The notes below the pieces were generated by a model. It searched no databases and was not told the origin of the DNA. It worked only from the letters and a program-made list of their open reading frames with translations. A stretch of DNA of 64,000 bases, taken from assembly GCA_050248955.1 (NCBI GenBank), contig JBFWRK010000009.1, positions 136,993 through 200,992 on the forward strand, given 5' to 3'. The DNA comes from JBFWRK01 sp050248955 (GTDB lineage Bacteria; Actinomycetota; Acidimicrobiia; Acidimicrobiales; Ilumatobacteraceae). The number at the start of each line of letters is the position of its first letter. Position 1 is the first letter of the stretch. This document shows positions 8,688-18,721 of this stretch, piece by piece. The translations under genes and the position numbers were made by a program.

Positions 8688-9040
8688 GGAGCAGCACTCC
8701 GCGCGCAGCGCGCGAATAGACCGAAAGGATCACGGGTCGCGGCGGGCATACCGCGGTTCGCATTACTACATTGCGTGGCAGCCGGTGCGGGCGCCGGGAA
8801 GCGGGAGCAGATGCATGCGCAAGAGCCTTCGGTGGATCAGGGCGGTGGTCGAGTTGCTGATGGTCGCGCCGCCGGACACCCGGCTCGCACTCACCAGCTG
8901 ACGGAGCGGGCGGGGTCGGCTCGCGGTTCCGACCGCTCGCCGATCCGACCGCTACCGGGCCGATCGCTGCCGATCCGGCGGCGGATCGTTGCGGTACCGT
9001 GCACGGCGGCCCACCCCCTGTGCCGGAGGACGATCGAATC
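8688..9040 (+). other. Intergenic stretch with a possible promoter and small ORF
   Basis: 353 bases between the ABC exporter and a lipoprotein. The first 100 bases are comparatively AT-rich (GAATAGACCGAAAGGATC; CATTACTACATT), which suggests promoter DNA. A 28-codon ORF with a good ribosome binding site is listed separately. The last part contains GGAGGA, which serves the lipoprotein. A 102-codon ORF at 8775-9083 exists, but its composition looks random. No RNA gene or strong hairpin was recognised. Confidence 0.5.
8815..8901 (+). CDS. Possible small protein (28 aa)
   Basis: ATG at 8815, preceded by GGGAG seven bases upstream, opens a 28-codon frame beginning MRKSLRWIRAVVELLM and ending DTRLALTS. 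The N-terminal half is basic and amphipathic to hydrophobic, like a membrane-associated microprotein. It lies in an otherwise geneless 353-base gap just after AT-rich possible promoter sequence. No family is recognised, and in high-GC DNA such short frames arise by chance, so this is only a candidate. Confidence 0.25.
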   Translation: MRKSLRWIRAVVELLMVAPPDTRLALTS

Positions 9041-9469
9041 ATGCGCGCACGATGCGCCGCGTTGCTGCTCGGGATCACGTTGACGGTCGCCGCCTGTGGT
9101 GGCGACGACGACACCGGTGCTCCGGTCACCGTGCCGACGAGCACCACGTCACCGTTCACCCCGCCGAGCACGACGACCACGACCGCGGTGCCGACCACGC
9201 CACCGTTCACCGTGCCGACCACGACGACAGGAGACCCCTCCGCGACGACCGCGGTCGACAGCCTCGGTCTCGCACTCCAGCTCGGCGATGCGGTGGCGCT
9301 CGCTGCAGGTCTGTCGTTCTCGGCAGCCGAAGAGGACTGCGTGGGCCGCGGCATCCTGGACGCGTTCGGGAGCGACCGCCTCGTCGAGATCGCCGAGGGC
9401 GGGGCGACGCCGACGAACGGCGAGATCGACGCGGTGCAGTCCGTGCTGTCGAACTGCGGCATCGGCTGA
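9041..9469 (+). CDS. Secreted lipoprotein, Thr/Pro-rich linker, unknown function
   Basis: 142 residues with a type II signal peptide: positive MRARC start, hydrophobic LLLGITLTVAA and a lipobox Cys followed by GGDDD. A long Thr/Pro/Ser-rich linker (about 30-75) follows, then a small folded domain of about 65 residues with two Cys (DCVGRGILDAFG and LSNCGIG) and alternating acidic residues. It is anchored to the outer face of the membrane. Start ATG 9041 was chosen because GGAGGA lies nine bases upstream and the signal peptide begins there. This small C-terminal domain recurs in many actinobacterial lipoproteins without a known role. Confidence 0.75.
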   Translation: MRARCAALLLGITLTVAACGGDDDTGAPVTVPTSTTSPFTPPSTTTTTAVPTTPPFTVPTTTTGDPSATTAVDSLGLALQLGDAVALAAGLSFSAAEEDCVGRGILDAFGSDRLVEIAEGGATPTNGEIDAVQSVLSNCGIG

Positions 9470-9527
9470 GCGGGTAGGACACCCACACCGTCACGGGCTC
9501 CCCGTCGTCGGCGCGTATGGTGCGCCC

Positions 9528-10307
9528 GTGGACGAAGCTGAGGAGCGTCGTGTCGTCGTCGTGACGGGCGCGGCATCGGGCATCGGTCGGGCGACCGTCG
9601 AGCTCTTCGCCGAGCGCGGCGCGGCGGTCGTCGCGGTCGACTGGGCCCGCGAAGGCCTCGGCTGGTGTGCCGGCCTCGATCGGGTCGCGGTCGTCGTCGG
9701 TGACGTCAGTGACGAGACGACGAACGAGGAGATGGTCAGCACCGCCGTCGAGCGATTCGGCCGGCTCGACGTGGCGGTGCTGAACGCCGGGATCGTCGGG
9801 TCGCCGGCAATCGAAGCGGCCGGCGCGATCGAACGCCTCGACGACGTGCTCGCCGTCAACGTGCGTGGCGTCGTGCTCGGCATCCGCCACGCTGCGCCCG
9901 CGCTGCGCACGGCCGGCGGTGGCTCGATCGTCGTCACCGCGTCGACATCGGGGCTCGGCGGGGATCCCGGGAACTGGGCGTACAACGCGTCGAAGGCCGC
10001 GGTCATCAACCTCGTGCGTGCCGCGGCGATCGACTACGCGACCCAGGCGATCCGGATCAACGCCGTGGCGCCCGGCCCGGTCGAGACCGGCATGACGCTG
10101 CGATTGCGCGACCTGCCCGAGGTGCACGAGGCGATGGCGCGGCGGATCCCGCTGCAGCGATGGGGTCAGCCCCGAGAGCTCGCCGAGGCGATCTGGTTCC
10201 TCTCGTCACCGGCGGCGTCGTTCATCACCGGCGTCACGCTGCCGGTCGACGGCGGGCTGAGCGCGAGCGCCGGCCACTTCGACCTGCCGGTGCGTCCCGA
10301 GATCTGA
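9528..10307 (+). CDS. Short-chain dehydrogenase/reductase
   Basis: 259-residue classical SDR: cofactor loop TGAASGIG (about 13-20), a conserved acidic residue after strand 2 (VVAVDWA) suggesting NAD(H) preference, LNAG (about 86), the active-site Ser and the YNASK pair, and the C-terminal GVTLPVDGGL. It oxidises or reduces a secondary alcohol or ketone whose identity cannot be read. Start GTG 9528 has TATGGT at 9516-9521 six bases upstream, typical of leaderless starts here. Monocistronic; the next gene is convergent 11 bases away. Confidence 0.88.
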   Translation: MDEAEERRVVVVTGAASGIGRATVELFAERGAAVVAVDWAREGLGWCAGLDRVAVVVGDVSDETTNEEMVSTAVERFGRLDVAVLNAGIVGSPAIEAAGAIERLDDVLAVNVRGVVLGIRHAAPALRTAGGGSIVVTASTSGLGGDPGNWAYNASKAAVINLVRAAAIDYATQAIRINAVAPGPVETGMTLRLRDLPEVHEAMARRIPLQRWGQPRELAEAIWFLSSPAASFITGVTLPVDGGLSASAGHFDLPVRPEI

Positions 10308-10318
10308 AACGACGACGC

Positions 10319-11053
10319 TCAGGATTCGAACAGCGGTGTCCCGATGCGCACGACGTCGACCCGGCAGTCGACGTCGGTGAGCTCGACCGGGGCGGTCACG
10401 ACGATCGGCACGGGATCGGCCGGCCGCACGTCTTCGACGACCGACCGGCCGGACGCGACCACGCGCCCCGACGCGGGGTCGAGGAACTCGGCGACCACGG
10501 TGAACCGGTCGGTGTCGTCCGTGGTGTTCGTCAATCGCGTCTCGAACCGGGCGCTGCCGTCGACCACGACGCATGTCGCCTCGCCGAGCTCGAAGCTGCT
10601 CGCGGGAGCGACGCGCTCGAGGTGGTCGATCACGTCCTGCACGACCGTCACGAACACGATCGCGCCGATGACCGACAGCGCCAGCGCGATCGGCCCGAGG
10701 ACGATCGCGGTGCGGGCGCGGCCGTCCACCGTCAGTCCGGCGCGACGGCACCGTCGCGCCGCGACCAGGCCGAAGACGAGAGCGAGCGCGCCGCACACGA
10801 CGGCGACGTAGAAGACCACCATCAGCACGCCCGTGACCACGCCGACGATTCCGAGGATCATGCCTGCGGTCGCCAGCGCGCTGGAACGCTCCGCGGCCGG
10901 CGACGTCGCGACCACGGTCGTGCCCCACACCGGGCTCGTCGTGACATCGACGCTCCGGGTGCCGTCGTCTGCCACGTCGCCGGTCCACGTCACCCCGTTG
11001 AAGTAGCGCTGCTGATGCCGCCCGGTGGGGTCCGGATGCCACCCCACGTCCAT
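10319..11053 (-). CDS. DUF2510 domain membrane protein
   Basis: 244 residues. The N-terminus carries a DUF2510 motif (GWHPDPTGRHQQRYFNGVTWT, in part), a Trp-rich module common in actinobacterial membrane proteins. Three hydrophobic helices follow at about 58-78, 80-100 and 115-138 (SALATAGMILGIVGVVTGVL and following). A C-terminal extracytoplasmic beta-rich domain resembles the FxLYD-type folds that sit after DUF2510. Start ATG 11053, with GGGAGG about eight bases upstream. Function unknown; probably an envelope protein. Confidence 0.78.
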   Translation of the reverse strand: MDVGWHPDPTGRHQQRYFNGVTWTGDVADDGTRSVDVTTSPVWGTTVVATSPAAERSSALATAGMILGIVGVVTGVLMVVFYVAVVCGALALVFGLVAARRCRRAGLTVDGRARTAIVLGPIALALSVIGAIVFVTVVQDVIDHLERVAPASSFELGEATCVVVDGSARFETRLTNTTDDTDRFTVVAEFLDPASGRVVASGRSVVEDVRPADPVPIVVTAPVELTDVDCRVDVVRIGTPLFES

Positions 11054-11161
11054 CGTCGCCCACCTCCCTCGCCTGCTCGCTGCTGCTCCGGTCGACAGTA
11101 CCGGCGTACCCCGCCACGGCGTCGCTCCTGCGCGTTCGGCGGGCGATGTCAGAATCCGGTC

Positions 11162-12010
11162 ATGGCACAGCTCCAGACCTTGCCGGGGTCCACCGACGTC
11201 GCGCCCGTGCTGAGCGCGCTCGACCAGGACGGCGCGGTCGTCGTCCACGACCTGCTCGACGGCGACGTGCTCGACCGGTTCCGCACGGACATGATCCGCC
11301 ATGCGTCCGTGCACCGCGTCGGCACCTCGGCCCCGTCGGAGAGCATCCGATCGTTCTGGGGTGAGCGCACGATCCGCTTCACGCGGCTGGCGGCGCGCAG
11401 CGCGGCGTTCGAGAGCATCCTGACGAACCCGCTGCTGCTCGCCGTGGCGGATGCGCTGCTCCTCGACTCGTGTGCCGACTACTGGATGAACACCGGGCAG
11501 ATGATGGTCATCGGCCCCGGGCAGTCGGCACAGACGCTCCATCGCGATGCGGACAACTGGCGTTCGATGAACCGGCCGGACGTCGAGGTGACGGTCAGCT
11601 GCATGTTCGCGGTGTCCCCGTTCACCGCCGAGGTCGGCGGCACGAGGGTCGTCCCGGGTAGCCACAGGTGGGAGGACTTCGGGCGCAGGGCCCGCTCGGA
11701 CGAGGTCGTCGCCGCCGAGATGCCTGCCGGCGGAGGGCTGATCTACACGGGGAGGGTGCTGCACGGCGGCGGCGCGAACATCACGTCCGACCAATGGCGC
11801 TACGGCATGCACCTCTCCTACGTGCTCGGCTGGCTCGTGCCCGAGGAAGCAGCACCGCTCGGCGCGGGGTGGGACGACGTCCGCCACATGTCGCCGCGGG
11901 CTCGCCGGCTGCTCGGCTGGAACTGCTACGACAGCTCCGCGCTTGACGCCGTGCGGCTGTGGACCGTGGACTACGAGGATGTGCCGGTCGGGCTGGGCTA
12001 CGAGTCCTGA
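11162..12010 (+). CDS. Phytanoyl-CoA dioxygenase (PhyH) family protein
   Basis: 282-residue Fe(II)/2-oxoglutarate oxygenase of the PhyH type. The iron-binding HxD is in TLHRDADNW (about 121-127), and the distal His is in GRVLHGGGANIT, with TRVVPGSHRWED between them. The family hydroxylates lipids, ectoine and various amines or natural products. The start ATG gives MAQLQTLPG. Its 3' end overlaps the convergent Rieske oxygenase gene by 13 bases. Neighbouring genes (Rieske oxygenase, aldehyde dehydrogenase) suggest an oxidative catabolic role; the substrate is not known. Confidence 0.82.
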   Translation: MAQLQTLPGSTDVAPVLSALDQDGAVVVHDLLDGDVLDRFRTDMIRHASVHRVGTSAPSESIRSFWGERTIRFTRLAARSAAFESILTNPLLLAVADALLLDSCADYWMNTGQMMVIGPGQSAQTLHRDADNWRSMNRPDVEVTVSCMFAVSPFTAEVGGTRVVPGSHRWEDFGRRARSDEVVAAEMPAGGGLIYTGRVLHGGGANITSDQWRYGMHLSYVLGWLVPEEAAPLGAGWDDVRHMSPRARRLLGWNCYDSSALDAVRLWTVDYEDVPVGLGYES

Positions 12011-13107
12011 AGCGGGCCGCGCTCGATCAAGTACCGGCGCTTCATGTCGGCGACGAGGCGGTCCTTGGAGCTGAGCGCGCCGCCGGCGAACGAGCGCGAG
12101 CCGACGCCGCGCTGCACCATCTCGCAGACCTCGTAGTCCTGGCGGGCGACGAGCTCGTTGAAGTCGACGACGTCGCTCGGTTCGAAGTCCGGCGCGGCGA
12201 TCGTTTCGGGGGCGAAGAGGTACTCGCCGACGACGGTCGTGTGCGCCGGTCCCCGCGGGTGCAGCGTCGTGACCACCACGCAGGTGCCGGTCACGTCGAT
12301 GAACATGTTCGGGAAGACCGTGGCGCCGAAGTACGAGCCGGCGTCCTGCTCGGGCATCGCCGGGAGCAGCGGCAGCGCCGACCGTCCGGTGAGGCTGAAG
12401 CTGGTCGAACCTGGGACCAGATCCACGCCGCCGTCCCTGCGCCGCGCGTCGATCACGTCGCCCGAGCGGTACGTCGGGACGATGTCGACGAGCTCGGGAT
12501 GAACCCGCGGGCAGTGGAGGCACTCCAGGTAGTTGTCGATGAGGATCTTCCAGTTCGCGGCGACGTCGGACACCGTGCGCCAGCCGACCCGGAGCGCGCC
12601 GAGCCCGTACTTCGCGAACCGCATCGGCGGGTCGTCCTGGTCGGAGAGCCAATCGAGCAACGGTGGCGGCGACGGTGCGAGGCTCACGAACGCGAAGCCC
12701 TCCCACTCGTCGACTGCGATCGACCAGAGCGACAGCGCTCCGCGGTCGAGCTCGTCGGCGCTGACGTTCGGGGTCGCGATCAGCCGTCCGTCGAGCGCGT
12801 ACGACCACGCGTGGTACGGACAGGTGATCGAGCCCTTCGCTCCGGGCCCGCTCTGCTCGCACAGCCGGGCACCACGATGTCGGCAGACGTTCGCATGGGC
12901 GTGGAGCGCGCCGTCACGGTCGCGCACGACCAGCACGCTCTCGCCGGCGACGTCGACGACGAGGCGGTCGCCGGCGGCGATCGGATCAGAGCGACCGACG
13001 AAGTACCAGCCGCGGTGGAAGATGCGCTCGCGCTCGAGGTCGAAGACCTCCTGGGAGGTGTAGTCGCGACCGGGCAGCGTCGTCGCGGTGGGGTCGATCG
13101 CCTGCAT
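11998..13107 (-). CDS. Rieske-type ring-hydroxylating/quaternary-amine oxygenase alpha subunit
   Basis: 369 residues. The Rieske [2Fe-2S] domain (about 35-140) has CRHRGARL and CPYHAW, the two Cys-His pairs. The C-terminal SRPBCC catalytic domain has the mononuclear-iron motif DNYLECLHCPRVHPEL. The sequence around CRHRGARLCE and the C-terminal ARQDYEVCEMVQRGVGS resemble glycine betaine/choline-type Rieske oxygenases (GbcA family) more than aromatic dioxygenases; that is a judgement from memory. ATG 13107 is preferred over an upstream TTG. A perfect 18-bp palindrome lies 23 bases upstream of the start, so TetR-type control is likely. Confidence 0.82.
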   Translation of the reverse strand: MQAIDPTATTLPGRDYTSQEVFDLERERIFHRGWYFVGRSDPIAAGDRLVVDVAGESVLVVRDRDGALHAHANVCRHRGARLCEQSGPGAKGSITCPYHAWSYALDGRLIATPNVSADELDRGALSLWSIAVDEWEGFAFVSLAPSPPPLLDWLSDQDDPPMRFAKYGLGALRVGWRTVSDVAANWKILIDNYLECLHCPRVHPELVDIVPTYRSGDVIDARRRDGGVDLVPGSTSFSLTGRSALPLLPAMPEQDAGSYFGATVFPNMFIDVTGTCVVVTTLHPRGPAHTTVVGEYLFAPETIAAPDFEPSDVVDFNELVARQDYEVCEMVQRGVGSRSFAGGALSSKDRLVADMKRRYLIERGPLQDS

Positions 13108-13129
13108 CGCGGAAGCGTACCTCAATCCG

Positions 13130-13147
13130 ACTGACTGATCAGTCAGT
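13130..13147. promoter_or_regulatory. TetR-type operator palindrome
   Basis: ACTGACTGATCAGTCAGT is a perfect 18-bp inverted repeat centred on TGATCA. It lies between the divergent starts of the Rieske oxygenase (13107, minus) and the histidine phosphatase (13218, plus). Perfect TGAC/GTCA palindromes of this length are typical TetR-family operators. The nearest TetR gene is at 16559-17197, on the far side of the aldehyde dehydrogenase and methyltransferase genes, and is the natural candidate to bind here. Confidence 0.65.
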
Positions 13148-13217
13148 TACCGAAGGACACGCAGTCTTGCCGATCGGACCGGACGCGGAGTCCGACTCGG
13201 CCGTACCATCGGGCGCG

Positions 13218-13895
13218 ATGGAAATCGTGTTGATCCGCCACGGCGAACCCGAGTGGGTGCTCGATGGCTTGAACGTCGACAACCCGCCGCTCACGACCCG
13301 GGGCCACCGTCAGGCCGAGGCGATGGCGGAGTACCTGCGCGGCGAAGAGTTCGACGAGGTGTTCTGCTCACCGTTGGTCCGGGCTCGCCAGACCGCCGCA
13401 CCGTTGTTCGCGGCGATGGGGCGGCACGAGACCATCGATCCCTGGCTCGAGGAGATCCGCAACCCGATCTGGCACGGCACTCCCCAGGAGAAGGCGGACG
13501 AGGCGTACCGGCAGGATCGGGCACGCCCAGCGGAGCAGCGGTGGCTCGGGCTCACCGGGGGAGAGCCGGTGAGCGACTTCGTCGAGCGGATCCGTCTGGG
13601 TGCGACGCTGTTCCTGTCGGAACGCAGTGTCGTGCGGACCGAGCAGACGCTGCCCGTGTGGAAGATCGGCGATCCCGACAGGCGGATCGCACTCGTCGCC
13701 CACGCCGGGACGAACTCCGTCGTGATCTGCCATCTCCTCGGGCTCGAGCCGACGCCGTGGGAGTGGGAGCGGTTCGTCATCGGTCACGCGTCGGTGAGTC
13801 GGCTGGAGTCGCTGGAGCTCGGCGACGGCCACACCTTCAGCCTCTCGCGGCTGTCCGACGAGCAACACCTCGCCGCCGAGGACCGCACCCGCTGA
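13218..13895 (+). CDS. Histidine phosphatase family protein (phosphoglycerate mutase-like)
   Basis: 225 residues starting MEIVLIRHGEPEW, with the catalytic RHG at 7-9. PLTTRGHRQAEAMAEYL and the arginine in SPLVRARQTA follow, and the second catalytic His is in VAHAGTNSV. This is the HisP branch-1 fold: phosphate-ester hydrolysis or transfer via a phospho-histidine. ATG 13218 is chosen because the conserved first strand begins there and TACCAT lies just upstream. A strong hairpin follows the stop. The substrate is unknown. Confidence 0.85.
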   Translation: MEIVLIRHGEPEWVLDGLNVDNPPLTTRGHRQAEAMAEYLRGEEFDEVFCSPLVRARQTAAPLFAAMGRHETIDPWLEEIRNPIWHGTPQEKADEAYRQDRARPAEQRWLGLTGGEPVSDFVERIRLGATLFLSERSVVRTEQTLPVWKIGDPDRRIALVAHAGTNSVVICHLLGLEPTPWEWERFVIGHASVSRLESLELGDGHTFSLSRLSDEQHLAAEDRTR

Positions 13896-13938
13896 ACCAG
13901 CCTCGCGGGGCCCACTGCTCCTGAGACGGACTGCTGCT

Positions 13939-13969
13939 GTCACCGCCGACCGCTCGGAGCGGCGGTGAC
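13939..13969 (+). terminator. Hairpin terminator-like structure
   Basis: GTCACCGCCG (13939-13948) pairs perfectly with CGGCGGTGAC (13960-13969) around an 11-base loop that can itself form CCG/CGG. It lies 44 bases after the histidine phosphatase stop and before the aldehyde dehydrogenase promoter. There is no T-tract, as is usual for high-GC actinobacterial hairpins. Confidence 0.55.
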
Positions 13970-13992
13970 GCCGGGCAGTTACCGTCTCGGGC

Positions 13993-15444
13993 ATGGCTGA
14001 GGCGCTGCAGATGTTCATCGACGGTGAATGGGTCGACGCGGTCGAGGGCGAGGTCTTCGAGACCCACGACCCGGCGACGGGCGAGGAACTGGCGACGGTG
14101 CCCGCCGCTGACGCGGCTGACGTCGACCGGGCAGTGCGCGCCGCTCGCCGTGCCTTCGACGACGGTACGTGGGGCGCGTCGGTGTCAGAGCGGGAGCGGG
14201 CCCGCGTGATGTTCCGCATGGCCGCGCTCGTGCGCGAGCGCCGCGACGACCTGGCCGTGCTCGAGGTGCGCGACTGCGGCAAGCCGCTCGCCGACGCCCG
14301 GGCGGACATCGACGAGGTCGCGTTCATGCTCGAGTACTACGCGGGTTGGGCGACGAAGATCAGCGGCGACATCCCGCCCGTCGGACCGGATGCGATGAGC
14401 CTGGTCGTGAAGGATCCGGTCGGGGTCTGCGGTCTGATCGTGCCCTGGAACTACCCGATGCTCATGGCGACCCAGAAGGTCGCGCCCGCACTCGCTGCCG
14501 GGTGCACGGTCGTGCTCAAGCCGGCCGAGCAGACCCCGCTCACCGCGCTCGAGCTCGCCCGCATCGGGGCCGAGGCCGGTCTGCCGCCCGGCGTGCTGAA
14601 CGTCGTCACCGGGTTCGGACCCGACGCCGGCGCGCCGCTGCTCGTCCATCCCGGCGTCGACAAGATCTCGTTCACCGGCTCGAAGGAGATCGGCAAGCAG
14701 ATCATGCGCACGTGCGCCGACCAGCTGAAACGGGTGACCCTCGAGCTCGGCGGCAAGAGCCCGAACATCCTGTTCGCCGATGCCGCGCTCGGCGCCGCAG
14801 TGCCCGGCACCTGCAACGGCGTCTTCGGCAACCAGGGCGAGGTCTGCTCCGCCGGCAGCCGGGTCTTCGTCGAGGCCGGCATCTACGACGAGACGCTCGC
14901 CGCGATGTGCGAGCTCGCCGGCGGCATCCGGCTCGGCTCCGGGCTCGACCCGGACACGACGATGGGCCCGCTCGTCTCCGCAAAGCAGCGCGATCGCGTC
15001 CAGGGCTACGTCGGCGCGGGCCGCGACGAGGGTGCCACCATCGCCTTCGAGGGACGAGCGCCGTCAGATCCGGCGCTCGCGAGGGGCTACTTCGTGCCGC
15101 CCGTGATCTTCGAGGCGCGCTCGAACGACCTGCGCATCTCCCGCGAGGAGATCTTCGGTCCCGTGATGACCGTGCTCCCGTTCCACGACCTGGACGAGGT
15201 CGTGCGGCTCGCGAACGACACCGAGTACGGCCTCGCTGCAGCGATCTGGACCCGTGACATCACCAGGGCGCTGACCACTGCGAGGGCGCTGCGCGCCGGC
15301 GTCGTCTGGATCAACGACTCCCAGCCGGCGCCTACCGAGTCCCTGTGGGGCGGCTTCAAGCAGAGCGGGATCGGTCGCGAGCTCGGTCCCTATGCACTCG
15401 ACGCCTACCTCGAGTCGAAGCAGATCTACATCAACCTCTCCTGA
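13993..15444 (+). CDS. Aldehyde dehydrogenase (betaine-aldehyde dehydrogenase-like)
   Basis: 483-residue NAD(P)+-dependent aldehyde dehydrogenase. It has the N-terminal MFIDGEWVDA, PWNYPMLMATQKVAPALAAG, FTGSKEIGKQI, LELGGKSPNI (general-base Glu) and the catalytic Cys in GNQGEVCSAGSR, then EIFGPVMTVLPF and GGFKQSGIGRELG. Overall closest to BetB/ALDH9-type enzymes. TACCGT at 13980-13985 is seven bases before the ATG. It is followed by the methyltransferase on the same strand. Together with the Rieske oxygenase and the BetI-like regulator it fits amine or osmolyte breakdown, but that is inference. Confidence 0.9.
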   Translation: MAEALQMFIDGEWVDAVEGEVFETHDPATGEELATVPAADAADVDRAVRAARRAFDDGTWGASVSERERARVMFRMAALVRERRDDLAVLEVRDCGKPLADARADIDEVAFMLEYYAGWATKISGDIPPVGPDAMSLVVKDPVGVCGLIVPWNYPMLMATQKVAPALAAGCTVVLKPAEQTPLTALELARIGAEAGLPPGVLNVVTGFGPDAGAPLLVHPGVDKISFTGSKEIGKQIMRTCADQLKRVTLELGGKSPNILFADAALGAAVPGTCNGVFGNQGEVCSAGSRVFVEAGIYDETLAAMCELAGGIRLGSGLDPDTTMGPLVSAKQRDRVQGYVGAGRDEGATIAFEGRAPSDPALARGYFVPPVIFEARSNDLRISREEIFGPVMTVLPFHDLDEVVRLANDTEYGLAAAIWTRDITRALTTARALRAGVVWINDSQPAPTESLWGGFKQSGIGRELGPYALDAYLESKQIYINLS

Positions 15445-15463
15445 CGGGCGCTACCGTCCGGAG

Positions 15464-16540
15464 ATGTCGTCGTCACCTGATCCGGATCGGCTGAAGCTCT
15501 TCTCGTTCGCCGTCTTCACGAAGCTCGAAGGCGCGGTGACCTCCGGCATGATCCATCTCGGCGACCGGCTCGGCCTGTACGCCGCGATGCGTGAGGCCGG
15601 CGAGCCGCTGACGACCGACGAGCTCGCCGGGCGCACCGGACTCGCCGAGCGCTGGGTGCGCGAGTGGGCGTACAACCAGGCTGCGGCGAAGCTGATCGAC
15701 GTCGACGCCGAGGAGCGCTTCTCGCTCAGCCCGGAGGCGGCTGCCGTGCTCGCCAGCCCCGACCATCCGGCGTACGGCATGGGCATGTTCCACCGGTTGC
15801 CGCAGACGATGCGGACGCTCGACGAGATGCCCGAGAGCTTCAGAACGGGGCTCGGGCACGACTACGACAGCCACGGGCCGGAGGGCGCCGTCGGCATCGA
15901 ACGCAGCTTCGAGCCGTGGAACCGCGCCTTCCTCGTGCCGCTCGTGCTGCCCGCGCTGGAGGGTGTCGTCGACAAGCTGTCTGCGGGCGCGACGGTCGCC
16001 GACATCGGCTGTGGCGCGGGGAGCGCAGTGCTGCTGATGGCCGAGGCGTTTCCGGCGAGCCGCTTCTACGGCTACGACATCTCGCGCTACGCGCTGGCGC
16101 GGGCGGAGACGAAGAAGCAGGAGGCCGCAGCAGGGAACGTGTGGTTCCATGACCCGCGCGACGAGCCGCTGCCGACCGACGGCAGCGTCGACCTGGTCAC
16201 GACGTTCGACTGCATCCACGACATGACGCACCCGGAGCAGATGATGGCCGCGATCAGGTCGGCGATCGCCGAGGACGGCACGTGGCTGCTCGTCGACATC
16301 AAGGCTCGGGACAGCTTCGCCGAGAACGTGCTGAAGAACCCGATGGCGCCGCTGATGTACGGCATCAGCGTGCTGTCGTGCATGTCGTCGGCGTTGTCCG
16401 CGCCGGACGGTGCCGGTCTCGGCACGCTGGGGCTGCCCGAACGCAGAGCGCGGGCGATGGCGTCGGCCGCCGGGTTCACCCGGTTCCGCAAGCTCGACGT
16501 CGAGCATGCGGTGAACGCGTTCTACGAGGTCCGACCCTGA
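15464..16540 (+). CDS. Class I SAM-dependent methyltransferase
   Basis: 358 residues. A winged-helix-like N-terminal dimerisation region (about 15-100; DRLGLYAAMREAGEPLTTDEL, in part) precedes a Rossmann domain with motif I VADIGCGAGSAVLLMAE, an acidic strand-2 end (YGYDIS) and FDCIHDMTHP in motif IV. This layout is shared by actinobacterial methyltransferases annotated as transcriptional-regulator-like or rRNA/small-molecule methylases. The start ATG 15464 is preceded by TACCGT at 15452-15457. The acceptor substrate is unknown. Confidence 0.82.
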   Translation: MSSSPDPDRLKLFSFAVFTKLEGAVTSGMIHLGDRLGLYAAMREAGEPLTTDELAGRTGLAERWVREWAYNQAAAKLIDVDAEERFSLSPEAAAVLASPDHPAYGMGMFHRLPQTMRTLDEMPESFRTGLGHDYDSHGPEGAVGIERSFEPWNRAFLVPLVLPALEGVVDKLSAGATVADIGCGAGSAVLLMAEAFPASRFYGYDISRYALARAETKKQEAAAGNVWFHDPRDEPLPTDGSVDLVTTFDCIHDMTHPEQMMAAIRSAIAEDGTWLLVDIKARDSFAENVLKNPMAPLMYGISVLSCMSSALSAPDGAGLGTLGLPERRARAMASAAGFTRFRKLDVEHAVNAFYEVRP

Positions 16541-16558
16541 CGCGGGCCGGGTCGCAGA

Positions 16559-17197
16559 TCACGCCGGCCGGGGGCCCTTGCGCTTCAGGTTCCGTGCGGA
16601 GAAGGCGTCGGCGGGCAGGCCGAGCTCGCTGATCGCGACGATGCGCACGTGGGCGACGAGCTGCTCGCGGGTGATCACACCGTCGTGCACCGTCAGCTGG
16701 ATGCCGAGGCCGTCGAGGAGCGCGGCGAGGCGCCATGCCGAGCTGGCCGGATCGGCGCACACGAAATCGCCGGTCGCGACGCCGTTGCGCAGCACTCGCT
16801 CGATCAGCCCGGTCGACTCGACGTCGAGCTCCTGGCTGATCGCCCGCATCGCCGGGTTGCGCAACGCCTCGCCCCAGGAGTCGATCCACATCAGCCAGTC
16901 GTAGTCGTCCTGCCCCGGGGTGTAGTTCTGCAGCACCCTGTCCAGCTGGGCGACGGCGTTGGGCGCTGCGGCGAGGTCCTCCTCGAGGCTCGCCATCTCC
17001 TGGCGGGCGGCGTGCTTGAACGCCTCGGCGAGGAGCTGCTCCTTCGAGTCGAAGTGGTAGTGGATCAGGCCGGTCGACACGCCGAGCTTCTGCGCGACGT
17101 CGGCGATCCGCGTTGCCGCGAACCCGCGCTCGATGACCACCTGACAGGTGACCTCGAGGATCTCGGTTCGACGCTCCTCGACCGTTGTTCGCTTCAC
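16559..17197 (-). CDS. TetR/AcrR family regulator, BetI-like
   Basis: 212 residues. The N-terminal helix-turn-helix domain is RRTEILEVTCQVVIERGF...TRIADVAQKLGVSTGLIHYHF at about 9-53, the classic TetR recognition helix ending in YHF. The C-terminal ligand domain includes WIDSWGEALRNPAMR, as in BetI-related TetR_C_6 regulators that sense choline or other small molecules. It is convergent with the methyltransferase gene. A candidate operator is the palindrome at 13130-13147; none is obvious at its own promoter. Confidence 0.88.
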   Translation of the reverse strand: MKRTTVEERRTEILEVTCQVVIERGFAATRIADVAQKLGVSTGLIHYHFDSKEQLLAEAFKHAARQEMASLEEDLAAAPNAVAQLDRVLQNYTPGQDDYDWLMWIDSWGEALRNPAMRAISQELDVESTGLIERVLRNGVATGDFVCADPASSAWRLAALLDGLGIQLTVHDGVITREQLVAHVRIVAISELGLPADAFSARNLKRKGPRPA

Positions 17198-17281
17198 CGT
17201 GCCCGGACGCTATCCACTTGTGCAGCGTCAGACGCGCGCCACGGGCACGCGCCGAGGGAAGCGCAGCGACGAGCCCGTCAT

Positions 17282-18604
<1,323 letters not shown>

Positions 18605-18721
18605 CGGGGTCCCTTCGAGAACGTGCCCGAGGAACGCTATCGCTGACCCGTCTCCGCCGAGTAGCTGCGCAGTATGGTGCGCTCGTCAAACGGATGAGTC
18701 GGGGCCCGGGGGGGACATGAG

